Origin: an uncultured Lachnospiraceae bacterium
Lineage (GTDB): Bacteria > Bacillota > Clostridia > Lachnospirales > Lachnospiraceae
DNA length: 64,000 nt
Reading direction: 5' to 3'
NCBI GenBank assembly: GCA_947625205.1
Contig: CANQNN010000004.1
Coordinates: 1-64,000 of the forward strand
Positions within the stretch are counted from its first letter, which is position 1. The number at the start of each line of letters is the position of its first letter. Of the stretch, positions 1 through 7,605 are shown one piece after another. Below the pieces are notes generated by a model, which saw nothing but the letters and a program-made list of their open reading frames with translations, made no database searches and was not told where the DNA came from. Both the position numbers and the translations under genes were made by a program.

Positions 1-727
1 TTAGTCCCATCCAGATTGCAACAGACGCAAGAATGATATACAGAAGCTCCATCATGCCGGACAGGGGATAGGAATTCAGATCATCACCCCGCATTAAGAA
101 AATGGGATTGAAAACCGGGTGATGATAAAGCAAAAGCCACATCACTTCATATAAAATAAAGGGAGCAATAAGTGATACATATCGATTACAAAACCATACC
201 GAAAATGCCATTCCAACCAAAGCCCACAACACTCCGAACAAAAACCCTAACAGAACTTTACCTGTTAATATATAGCCATCACCATATTTTTCTAAATAAT
301 ATTGCATTTTTGTTCCCATATACAAACCCGTGTCCGGCATTCCATGCTCGCCTGCAAAATATCCAATCAAGTTTACAACCGCAAAAGGAACCGCAATGAT
401 CATTCCGCCGGAAACCCCCGTTGTTATCATCCGTAGAATACCGTAATATTTCCAACTTATCCTTGAAGTAATCATTTTTATATAACCGCTGTGATATTCT
501 TCGCAAAAAGCGATCGAATACCCCATAACTGGAAAAATTGCAGCAAAAGGTGTAAATCCCGATAACGCCATTGCAGAACTGATAATTTCATAAGTACTTA
601 CAGTTCCCTCAAAGTTAGTATTCACTCTTATCGCATGGACAAAAATAACCAATAAAATAGCAATCGCAACAAAAAAGCCTTTATTACTCAATGCACGCTT
701 CATATCATTTCTGAAAAAGGCAATCAT
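1..727 (-). CDS. ABC-2-like multi-pass membrane permease (3' end cut by window)
   Basis: The frame is open from an ATG at 727 to base 1, giving 242 codons without a stop, so the C-terminus lies outside the window. The start follows GGGAGGG eight bases upstream. The product begins MIAFFRNDMKRALSNKGFF, then has about six hydrophobic segments (near residues 17-33, 50-72, 107-124, 157-177, 183-200 and 226-242). That resembles ABC-2-type permeases or related antibiotic/peptide exporters. It starts 13 bp after the lipoprotein gene, so the two are probably co-transcribed and may serve one export or sensing system. The matching ATPase is not visible and would have to lie beyond the window start. The family assignment rests on topology and the opening segment only. 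Confidence 0.65.
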   Translation of the reverse strand, partial: MIAFFRNDMKRALSNKGFFVAIAILLVIFVHAIRVNTNFEGTVSTYEIISSAMALSGFTPFAAIFPVMGYSIAFCEEYHSGYIKMITSRISWKYYGILRMITTGVSGGMIIAVPFAVVNLIGYFAGEHGMPDTGLYMGTKMQYYLEKYGDGYILTGKVLLGFLFGVLWALVGMAFSVWFCNRYVSLIAPFILYEVMWLLLYHHPVFNPIFLMRGDDLNSYPLSGMMELLYIILASVAIWMGL

Positions 728-740
728 ATTCCCTCCCCTG

Positions 741-1922
741 TTATTGTATATTTTCAATTTTTCCATCTATCGCATTAATACATATATCTGTCGCGGCATT
801 TTCCGTCAATGAAATATCTGACATGCCTGATTCTATCAATTCTGCACAGGGGATATAAAATCTCCATGTCGGTACTAACTCTGCCTGCGTCCAATCATCG
901 GTTATTGGCAGCCATACAAGAGAAACTTTTGTAAATGTAATTTTCTCCGAACAGGAAATCTCACCTTTTTTAATATACTCTTCCAAAATCTCCAGCGTTT
1001 TTTCCAGTCCCAAGCAATCTGCCTCTGATCCATCTGAGATATCTATGCATCTCCATAATAGATTTGTTGCTTCTATCACTGCAATCCCGTCTTTACCAAT
1101 TTGTACTCTGCCATACACATCAACAATATTATCCGTGTTCATTTCTCTGTCATTTATTGCAACAGGTAATTCTTCAATGACGGGGACAAAATTGAACTCA
1201 TAAAATCCATCCCCCACTTCGTTATATATGGAAGTACATGATACAACCTGTATGTCCGTATTCAAAACATATGAAAATATCTCCAACAAATCTTGTTTTG
1301 CCATATCTGTCGTATACGAATCTGAAATATCTTTATCCAATTCTTCAAAATAGTTGCCACCAGATTCAATCTGCTTATACTGTACAAGTAAGCTATCGTT
1401 ACGATAGTCAAATCCGGCATGAGATGTTAGTGTAAAGTGCATATTACCGTCCACACTGTCCAAAGATATCTGTCCGGTTGTTTCTATTTGCCGCATAACT
1501 GCTTGTTCACCGCCGGTGTTTTGTTGTTCTGCAGTTTTTTCTTCCAGATCCCTTTCTATCACATTGGCCTCGCCGCCAAAAAGAACATCTATAACCTCTT
1601 CCATATTAACCGCGTCTGGAAAAGGTTCCGCTGTCTTTGCTGCGATCGTTTTCACATTCACGCCGTCGATCACGGCATCAATATGCATCACATTTCCCGA
1701 ATCGCCAATACTACAGACACACCTCTTTCCGTCTTCACTTTCTTCCAAAGATACATCAGATATATCTCCCGTATCCTTTTCAATAATATTCTTAATGCTT
1801 TCATCGCTCTCATTATAAGCATATTGAATGCCGTTCTCTGTCTCTGCCTCCGGCGCTTTGGCGCACCCGCTTAATATGCACAGGACAACAAACAAAATAC
1901 TGCCTTGTATTTTTTGAAACAT
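741..1922 (-). CDS. Putative lipoprotein of unknown function
   Basis: This 393-residue protein starts with a hydrophobic signal and a lipobox (LSGC, lipidated Cys at about residue 20), so it should be anchored on the outer face of the membrane. The mature part is acidic and rich in beta-like stretches, without a catalytic motif I recognise. It may belong to the clostridial DUF6034-type lipoproteins, but I cannot confirm that. GGTGGAG about nine bases before the ATG is the ribosome binding site. It is the first gene of a two-gene unit with the membrane permease at 1-727 and is divergent from a LytTR/AgrC-type two-component pair, which suggests it is controlled by or reports to that pair. That functional link is inference. 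Confidence 0.7.
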   Translation of the reverse strand: MFQKIQGSILFVVLCILSGCAKAPEAETENGIQYAYNESDESIKNIIEKDTGDISDVSLEESEDGKRCVCSIGDSGNVMHIDAVIDGVNVKTIAAKTAEPFPDAVNMEEVIDVLFGGEANVIERDLEEKTAEQQNTGGEQAVMRQIETTGQISLDSVDGNMHFTLTSHAGFDYRNDSLLVQYKQIESGGNYFEELDKDISDSYTTDMAKQDLLEIFSYVLNTDIQVVSCTSIYNEVGDGFYEFNFVPVIEELPVAINDREMNTDNIVDVYGRVQIGKDGIAVIEATNLLWRCIDISDGSEADCLGLEKTLEILEEYIKKGEISCSEKITFTKVSLVWLPITDDWTQAELVPTWRFYIPCAELIESGMSDISLTENAATDICINAIDGKIENIQ

Positions 1923-1942
1923 CTGTATTTCTCCACCTTCCG

Positions 1943-1958
1943 ATACGATAAATCGTAT
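1943..1958. promoter_or_regulatory. Inverted repeat before the lipoprotein gene
   Basis: ATACGAT and ATCGTAT face each other across two bases just upstream of the lipoprotein ribosome binding site. A second palindrome, ATCTCGTGAGAT, lies about ten bases further upstream. Both could be operators or 5' leader hairpins for the lipoprotein-permease unit. No matching regulator is identified. Confidence 0.4.
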
Positions 1959-1998
1959 TTTTATCTCGTGAGATCAACGATAACTCCGATTATCCATA

Positions 1999-2171
1999 TT
2001 TTTGTCATCATTTCAACCATTCTTGCATGAAACAACATTTTTGGCCCTATTTTGGTCATTTTACAAATATTCGTCTCACTTTTTTGCATATGCAGATTTT
2101 TATCCCAAAATCTGCAAAAAAATGTCTTTTCATGCAGTTCTATATCTTTCCCGACTCAGGTGTTATATAAT
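1999..2171 (+). promoter_or_regulatory. Control region of the first LytTR/AgrC-type pair
   Basis: The 348-bp gap at 1923-2270 holds no gene. On the + strand two similar stretches, around 1999-2022 and 2050-2073, share TTTTGTCAT or TTTTGGTCAT followed by a T/A-rich half and ATTC, 51 bp apart. A perfect 9-bp inverted repeat (GCAGATTTT/AAAATCTGC, 2092-2115) follows. A TATAAT at 2166-2171 has no good -35 partner. LytTR regulators typically bind paired direct repeats upstream of promoters with weak -35 boxes, so this arrangement fits self-activation by the downstream regulator. The exact binding site is inferred. Confidence 0.4.
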
Positions 2172-2270
2172 ATTTTCAGAAGCATCCATAAGCAAGCCAT
2201 AATGAGGTTAGTGTGAAAATCACAATGATGTACCGATTTTTCATACAGACGCTCCGGAACGGAGAATAAA

Positions 2271-2978
2271 ATGCGAATCCTGATCTGTGATGATGATCCC
2301 TTAATGATCGAACAACTTAAAAAATACTGTAAAAATTTTTTTGATAAAATCCATGTGAAATGTCCGGAGCTGGTCTGTTTTTCTGACGGGGAGTCTTTAC
2401 TTACCGATGAAGGCGAGAAAGATATCCTGTTTCTTGATATAGAAATGCCAGGCATGAACGGTATATACGTGGGAAGCGAATTGAAGAAAGCAAACCGCAG
2501 CATTATCATTTTTGTTGTGACATCCTATTCAGAATATTTGGACGAGGCAATGCGTTTTCAGGTATTCCGATATCTGTCAAAGCCTGTAGATAAGCAGCGT
2601 TTCTTCCGAAATATGAAAGATGCTGTTGAACTGTATAATACTATGACGATCAAAATACCGGTTGAAACAAAACAAGGCATACACACCCTTTCCGCCTCCG
2701 CTGTCATCGCAGTAGAGGCACAGGCAAGAAAAGTGATCGTACATACAACCCTGTGTGATTTTGAATCCGTCCATAATATGCAGTATTGGTTGAGACTGCT
2801 CCCGAAAAACTGTTTTTTTCAGACACATCGCAGTTTCATTGTCAATTTTGAACATGTCACGGATTTTGACCACACTCTCATCAACCTGGCTGACGGTCAG
2901 ATCCGCGCTTACCTGACCAAAAGAAAATACAGTGCATTTAAGGAAGCCTACCTTCTTTATCTTGAAAGTACGAGGTAA
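2271..2978 (+). CDS. LytTR-family response regulator
   Basis: A 235-residue cytoplasmic regulator with an N-terminal receiver domain (acidic CDDD near residue 6, phospho-acceptor D56 in FLDIEMPG, conserved K near 105 in YLSKPVD) and a C-terminal LytTR DNA-binding domain (about residues 130-230; the TH-R-SFIVN core is visible). GGAG lies eight bases before the ATG. It is followed after 5 bp by its histidine kinase, so the two form one transcript. LytTR regulators usually control peptide-related export, bacteriocin or quorum functions by activating nearby promoters. The divergent lipoprotein/permease genes are the obvious candidate targets, which is inference. Confidence 0.92.
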   Translation: MRILICDDDPLMIEQLKKYCKNFFDKIHVKCPELVCFSDGESLLTDEGEKDILFLDIEMPGMNGIYVGSELKKANRSIIIFVVTSYSEYLDEAMRFQVFRYLSKPVDKQRFFRNMKDAVELYNTMTIKIPVETKQGIHTLSASAVIAVEAQARKVIVHTTLCDFESVHNMQYWLRLLPKNCFFQTHRSFIVNFEHVTDFDHTLINLADGQIRAYLTKRKYSAFKEAYLLYLESTR

Positions 2979-2983
2979 ACCGG

Positions 2984-4270
2984 ATGAGCAATGCTGTTTG
3001 TTATTTTTTTACTTTTATAATAGAGGCAGTGATACTATGGCTGTATTCCTCTAATCTTTTTACCGCCAGACGCAAGCCGCAGATACGATTTGCAACGCTT
3101 TCCCTTTTTTATCTAACGATGTTTGCCGTATCGCTGCTGGAATACACATGGCTGAATATGACGTTATATCTTGTCATGAATTTTCTTTTTCTGCTTACCA
3201 TGTATGACCTCAAATGGTATACTGCACTGTTTCATTCCGCTGTTATTGCCGCCATTATGGGAATGTGCGAATTGGCCGCATACAGCACGATGGAACATTT
3301 CTCGCCTCATTTTTTTGTAAAGTTTATCATTTTCAGCAAAATGGCATTCTTCATCATTATATATATCCTGATCCATTTGCTGAAAGGACAGCAGACGCCA
3401 GAGCAGCAGCATAATAAATCCGTTCTGCTTCTGATCTTCATTCCTATAACATCTGTCTTCACCATGCTTACATTGGTAAGTGTCAGCGATTCCTTCCAGC
3501 TTTCTCCTCTTTTGAAAGGAATGGTTACGCTAAGCGCCTTTTTCCTATTGATAAGCAATCTGCTTGTATTTGGCATCAACCAGTACAACCTGAAAAAAAG
3601 CATGGAGTTTACACAGATGCAATTACTGCTTCAAAAAGAGTCTAACGCTGCTGAATATTATGAAATGCTTCGCCAACAGAACGAAAACCAGCGCATTTTG
3701 ATCCACGATATCAAGAAACACCTGCATTCCATTGATATGCTGAACAGGCAGAAAGAGCATGATAAAATCGATGCGTATCTGCACCAGTTGATCCGTTCTT
3801 CTGACTTGAAAGAGTCTGCCCGTCTGTGCGAGCATGAAATGCTTAATTCCATTTTATGCCGTTATATGCAGCAATGCACTGACAGCCACATAGCTTTTCA
3901 CGCTGATATACGAAGCGGAACAACGGATTTTATCGCCGACAATGACCTTACCTCATTATTCTGCAATCTGCTCGACAATGCTGTGGAAGCGGCGAAAGAC
4001 ATTCCGGAATCCTTTATTGAGATCAGCACAGGCAAAAAAGAAAAAACTCCGTTTACAGTCCTGACAGTCATTAACTCCTGCAGGACAGATCCCTTCACAG
4101 GAGAAAACGGTAATTCGACTATAAATATACCCCACAGTCATAATCATGGCTTCGGGCTGAAGAGCATACGCAAAATTGTCGCCAAATACAATGGAAATAT
4201 GCAGATATACTACAATTCCGATACGCTGACCTTCCATGCGATCATTACTTTAAAGCGGCAGGGATCATGA
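2984..4270 (+). CDS. AgrC-type sensor histidine kinase (GHKL ATPase)
   Basis: This 428-residue protein has about six N-terminal membrane segments (residues 1-200), a short coiled region, then the dimerisation/phospho-acceptor motif HDIKKH (His near 241) and a GHKL ATPase domain with the N-box LLDNAVEAA near 330 and the glycine loop HGFGLKSI near the end. This is the class-10/AgrC architecture that senses peptides or membrane state. GAGGT eight bases before the ATG overlaps the end of the response-regulator gene, which supports translational coupling. The signal is unknown. No agrB/agrD-like peptide gene is visible beside it. Confidence 0.9.
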   Translation: MSNAVCYFFTFIIEAVILWLYSSNLFTARRKPQIRFATLSLFYLTMFAVSLLEYTWLNMTLYLVMNFLFLLTMYDLKWYTALFHSAVIAAIMGMCELAAYSTMEHFSPHFFVKFIIFSKMAFFIIIYILIHLLKGQQTPEQQHNKSVLLLIFIPITSVFTMLTLVSVSDSFQLSPLLKGMVTLSAFFLLISNLLVFGINQYNLKKSMEFTQMQLLLQKESNAAEYYEMLRQQNENQRILIHDIKKHLHSIDMLNRQKEHDKIDAYLHQLIRSSDLKESARLCEHEMLNSILCRYMQQCTDSHIAFHADIRSGTTDFIADNDLTSLFCNLLDNAVEAAKDIPESFIEISTGKKEKTPFTVLTVINSCRTDPFTGENGNSTINIPHSHNHGFGLKSIRKIVAKYNGNMQIYYNSDTLTFHAIITLKRQGS

Positions 4271-4337
4271 AAAGCACGATCCGTATCAATATGAAAATTC
4301 ACTGCAATAGATGAATAAATTTGAGTGCCTTCTGCAG

Positions 4338-4856
4338 CTACACCGAACAGTCTACCGATGCGCCTTTTATTTCTTTCATCGGTGCAGTTTCCACAGTGTT
4401 GACATCCACCTTTACATAGGTAATCGGTTCTTTCGCCGAAGGCTCTTTACTTTGCGCTTCCGCATCTGCCGTTCCATCTGCCGCTGCTTCTTTTTGCAAC
4501 GCTTTGCCATCCTCGCTGATCTCAACCGAATCCATTTTACTCTCTTCGTTTTTAGCTCTGCTTTCTTCCAGCTTTTCCTCTGAGATTTCGCGTTCTTCTC
4601 TGCGTTTTTCAATTGCCTTGTTGCGTTCCAGCTCTGCTTTTTCCCTTGCTTCCTTTGCGTCCTCTTTCATTCCTTCGTCAGCTTTCACTTGATACGACTC
4701 TGCTTTTTCCGAAAGATCATTCATATATCCCATTGCCCGTTCCATTGTCGCCGTATCACCCCTGCGTCTTGCTTCCTTCAACACACGAAAAGGCGTATTT
4801 GCCATTTCCATACTTGTTTTTGCTCCCACGAGTCCTTCCATTGTTTTCGTATTCAT
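4338..4856 (-). CDS. Highly charged coiled-coil protein of unknown function
   Basis: A 172-residue hydrophilic protein with no signal peptide or membrane segment. Residues about 50-120 are dominated by Glu, Lys and Arg in a helical, probably coiled-coil pattern (EKAELERNKAIEKRREEREI), followed by an acidic Ala-rich part and an ITYVKVDVNTV segment. GAGGAGG seven bases before the ATG gives a clear start. It lies tail-to-tail with the AgrC-type kinase and may be transcribed alone. I recognise it only as a conserved-looking small clostridial protein. No function can be assigned. Confidence 0.65.
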   Translation of the reverse strand: MNTKTMEGLVGAKTSMEMANTPFRVLKEARRRGDTATMERAMGYMNDLSEKAESYQVKADEGMKEDAKEAREKAELERNKAIEKRREEREISEEKLEESRAKNEESKMDSVEISEDGKALQKEAAADGTADAEAQSKEPSAKEPITYVKVDVNTVETAPMKEIKGASVDCSV

Positions 4857-4941
4857 CCCACTGCCTCCTCAAAATACTTCGCATTATAAATCTCTCTATG
4901 GCTTATTTCGTCACATTCCGATATGTCTTCATGATTTTGTA

Positions 4942-6285
4942 TCAAATGGTCTGTTTGGCGTCACATCCGTCAGAAAATGGCAGCAGAACATCTATTTCAA
5001 ATCTACCGTCCTTAACCTTGACCTGAAATGTTCCATTATATTTACGAATTGCATCCTCAATGTTCAAATATCCAATACCCTTTTTCATTTCTTTTTGGTT
5101 CTTCATATCAGTACTGTTGCCTGCGGAAATCAATAGACATTTTTTCACCTTATACGACATAATATTTATAAACGGAGTATGTCGTTCGTCCATCCTGCCA
5201 CATTCATTTAACGCATTATCCAAAATATTTCCAAACAGAACGCACAAATCAAATTCATTGACCGTACATTCTTTTGGAATTACCACATCCGATGCAAAGG
5301 ATATGTTTCTTTGCTTCGCCTGCTGCTTTTTCTCATACAGCAAAGCATCCACCGCCTTGCTTCCCGTTGCCTCATCTCCGGTATCGATGCTTCCTCTTTC
5401 TGCCATCGTCTCCAGATAATTTCCCATTTTATCCCATTCTCCGCCCTTCCATAGACCATATAGAGAAAGCACATGATTCTTCATGTCATGACGCAGGCGC
5501 TCCATCTGTGAATACTGCCCGTTCAGCATTTTATAAAAATGGATCTGTGAATTGTACCATTCCTTTTGCCGCTGTTCTATAGAGACCTTATTCATAAAAA
5601 AAACAAATCCGCCCGCAATACACGCTGTCAAAACGGACAGGATACATATTTCGATATGACTGAAAATCTGGTCGTAATACAAGCTTCCGCCTACCGCGCT
5701 GTCCATATGTGATACCACCATAATTCCGTTGCTCGCTCCCCAGTTGGCAATATCTACTACTGCAACCATGCAGATCAGCAGCACGGACGTCATGAGATAC
5801 CAGCCGTTTATTTTGGAATCAAACACCGAATCCATCTTTTTCCTTAAAATATTTTGTGCCATAATGACCGGAATATAAGCGGCAGCTCCAATCACGCCGT
5901 CCAGCCACGGCTCTATATAAATCATCTGCCCGCCTGTCACCCGGTTTTGGAGGATCAATACAAGACAGGAAAAAAAGGAACAGCCAAAATTCCATGCCAG
6001 AGTCCTAACGGCAATCAAAACAAACGCCGCAAAAATCTTCTTCATAACAGTATCCGAAACGGCTGTCAAAAATAATCCCGTAAACAATATATGATGCAAT
6101 ATTGCGCTCAAAATATAAGGGATCCCAACACTGCCGCTTAAACCGACAGCCGTCTCGATCACAAGCAGCAGAAGCACAAATATTTTTTTATCTACTTTAA
6201 AACCGTTCAAATATTGATCACAAAAACGATATAGTGATAAAATATACCACATATAACATAGCAAAAACACGAAAAATCCGCCCAT
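4942..6285 (-). CDS. AgrC-type sensor histidine kinase (second pair)
   Basis: A 447-residue membrane kinase starting at the ATG at 6285, which overlaps the stop of the regulator gene (TAATG) and has GGAGGCGG upstream. An in-frame extension upstream would run into the regulator and is rejected. Six or seven hydrophobic helices occupy about residues 1-235, then RHDMKNH (His near 266) and a GHKL ATPase domain with the N-box ILDNALNE and a degenerate glycine loop (GIGYLNI). It pairs with the LytTR regulator immediately upstream. It is a paralogue in architecture of the 2984-4270 kinase but with a different sensor part, so it probably detects a different signal. Confidence 0.9.
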   Translation of the reverse strand: MGGFFVFLLCYMWYILSLYRFCDQYLNGFKVDKKIFVLLLLVIETAVGLSGSVGIPYILSAILHHILFTGLFLTAVSDTVMKKIFAAFVLIAVRTLAWNFGCSFFSCLVLILQNRVTGGQMIYIEPWLDGVIGAAAYIPVIMAQNILRKKMDSVFDSKINGWYLMTSVLLICMVAVVDIANWGASNGIMVVSHMDSAVGGSLYYDQIFSHIEICILSVLTACIAGGFVFFMNKVSIEQRQKEWYNSQIHFYKMLNGQYSQMERLRHDMKNHVLSLYGLWKGGEWDKMGNYLETMAERGSIDTGDEATGSKAVDALLYEKKQQAKQRNISFASDVVIPKECTVNEFDLCVLFGNILDNALNECGRMDERHTPFINIMSYKVKKCLLISAGNSTDMKNQKEMKKGIGYLNIEDAIRKYNGTFQVKVKDGRFEIDVLLPFSDGCDAKQTI

Positions 6286-7001
6286 TATACGCCGCCTCCG
6301 ACTTTCTTCATATACTCCAGCGTTTCCAGGCAAAACGCTTTATACCGTCTCTTTGCTATCGCGATCTTTTCTCCGTTATCAAGCATAACCTCCTCATGAT
6401 CATAAGTATCTGCATATTTCAGATTGATAAGAAAACTTTTATGACATCTGAAGAAACCTTTATCCTTTAAATCATGCTCTAATGCGCTCATCTGCCCGTA
6501 ATAGTCAAATATGCCGTTTTTACTATGTACGGAAACAACCCGTCCCCTGATTTCAAAATAGTAAATATCGCTTAACTGTATCTTCTTATTCTGACGCTCT
6601 TTATTGATAATGATAAAGTCCTCTGGGGTACATTCTAATTTCATCAAAGCCCGTTTTATCGTATGTTCCAGTTTGATACGATCCACCGGTTTGATGAGAT
6701 AATGGAACGCCTCTACTTCAAAGGCATCCATCACATACTTTCTGCTGGACGATATAAAAACGATCATTTTGTCAAAGCTGCTTTTTCTCAGCATCTGAGC
6801 TGTCGTCATTCCATCCATATCACCCATCATAATATCCAGAAAGATAATGTCGAATTTTTCTATCGCCTTTAACAGACCCTTCCCTGTCTGAAACAACCTT
6901 ACTGTATAGGCAACCTCCATATCGTTTAAAATATCTTTTATTGCTCTGACAAGATTGCATCCATCAATGATTTCATCATCACATACGGCAACCGCTATCA
7001 T
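6285..7001 (-). CDS. LytTR-family response regulator (second pair)
   Basis: A 238-residue regulator with a receiver domain (CDDE near residue 7, phospho-acceptor D56 in FLDIMMGDMDG, conserved K in YLIKPVD near 105) and a C-terminal LytTR domain (FRCHKSFLINL core). I take the ATG at 7001 as the start because AGGTGG lies upstream at a usual distance. A GTG at 7010 is possible but has poorer spacing. It is translationally coupled to the kinase by a 1-bp stop/start overlap. Its promoter has a good -10 and a motif shared with the other LytTR pair, so positive autoregulation is plausible. Confidence 0.9.
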   Translation of the reverse strand: MIAVAVCDDEIIDGCNLVRAIKDILNDMEVAYTVRLFQTGKGLLKAIEKFDIIFLDIMMGDMDGMTTAQMLRKSSFDKMIVFISSSRKYVMDAFEVEAFHYLIKPVDRIKLEHTIKRALMKLECTPEDFIIINKERQNKKIQLSDIYYFEIRGRVVSVHSKNGIFDYYGQMSALEHDLKDKGFFRCHKSFLINLKYADTYDHEEVMLDNGEKIAIAKRRYKAFCLETLEYMKKVGGGV

Positions 7002-7035
7002 TCCTGCCACCTGCCTTATTTATTTCTAATTTTTA

Positions 7036-7077
7036 ATTATATATCGGCAGGAATAACGCTGCAATTTTGGAAATGAC
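7036..7077 (-). promoter_or_regulatory. Promoter and possible LytTR site of the second pair
   Basis: On the minus strand TTGCAG (7064-7059) and TATAAT (7041-7036) are separated by 17 bp. Directly upstream of the -35, GTCATTTCCAAAATTGC (7077-7061) resembles GTCATTTTACAAATATTC ahead of the first LytTR regulator. A site abutting the -35 is where an activator of this family would act. The promoter is seen in the sequence; the regulator assignment is inferred. Confidence 0.55.
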
Positions 7078-7127
7078 ATGAACGGTCGGTTTCATGTATT
7101 ATCCGTTTATAAAAAAGCAAGGATATG

Positions 7128-7163
7128 AAAAAAACTCCTGCAGTCTATCCACCGCAGGAGTTT
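7128..7163 (-). terminator. Rho-independent terminator of the ABC transporter operon
   Basis: A perfect 10-bp stem (AAACTCCTGC with GCAGGAGTTT, 12-base loop) is followed on the minus strand by a run of seven T. It lies downstream of the HicB remnant and the small membrane ORF, so it should end the transcript that begins at the OmpR-type regulator near 12.6 kb. Confidence 0.85.
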
Positions 7164-7230
7164 CCGATATTACTTTGCCTGTGCCATTGAAACAGGGTGA
7201 GATTCTTTCTCACGGCTTTTCCCCATACTT

Positions 7231-7341
7231 TTATTCATACGAATCAATGTCCAAAAGCAACATATTAACTATGCAGCCCGGAAGATCCGGAAATTCCACA
7301 ACATAGCCGCCGCTTTTATCAGAGAAGTATTCTATTATCAT
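7231..7341 (-). pseudogene. HicB-like antitoxin remnant
   Basis: A 36-codon reading frame from ATG (7341) to TAA (7231) reads MIIEYFSDKSGGYVVEFPDLPGC in its first part. The GGYVVEFPDLPGC block is the hallmark of the HicB antitoxin fold. A normal HicB continues for at least 40 more residues, often to a DNA-binding tail; here the frame stops soon after the motif. There is no good ribosome binding site and no HicA toxin gene beside it. It is probably the decayed 5' end of a former hicAB or solitary hicB gene. A short functional protein cannot be excluded. Confidence 0.6.
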
Positions 7342-7384
7342 TGCTTTTGCAATACCAAATATTCCTGTTCAATAAAAAATATTC

Positions 7385-7573
7385 TTAATTGGATATCAAC
7401 GAACTCATAACTTCCTCCAAATTACCTTGCATCCATGTGCCGATAATATTTTTTTCATTCCGAATGCGCTCTATTTTTATTTCACACAGAACATAAACAG
7501 CAATCATAAACACAGCTAAAATTACTATCATAAAAATTTTCAACTTGCCCTTAACACCACTCTGTTTCTTCAT
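7385..7573 (-). CDS. Small single-pass membrane protein
   Basis: From the ATG at 7573 this encodes 62 residues: a basic N-terminus, one hydrophobic helix (about residues 13-35) and a charged C-terminal tail of about 25 residues. The positive-inside rule puts the tail outside. An ATG 15 bp further upstream is an alternative. It lies 32 bp after the FtsX-type permease stop and before the shared terminator, so it probably belongs to the transporter operon, perhaps as an accessory peptide. It matches no family I know. Confidence 0.55.
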   Translation of the reverse strand: MKKQSGVKGKLKIFMIVILAVFMIAVYVLCEIKIERIRNEKNIIGTWMQGNLEEVMSSLISN

Positions 7574-7605
7574 TCCTTGTCGCCTCATTTATCATTGTGC
7601 AGCAT

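Noticed and set aside
2092..2115. Perfect GCAGATTTT/AAAATCTGC hairpin as terminator
   Set aside because: There is no T-run on the 3' side in either direction; it is more likely an operator or a leader structure.
7094..7306. 70-residue + strand ORF in the gap before the HicB remnant
   Set aside because: It covers the terminator hairpin and the HicB fragment on the other strand, has no ribosome binding site and low protein-like composition.
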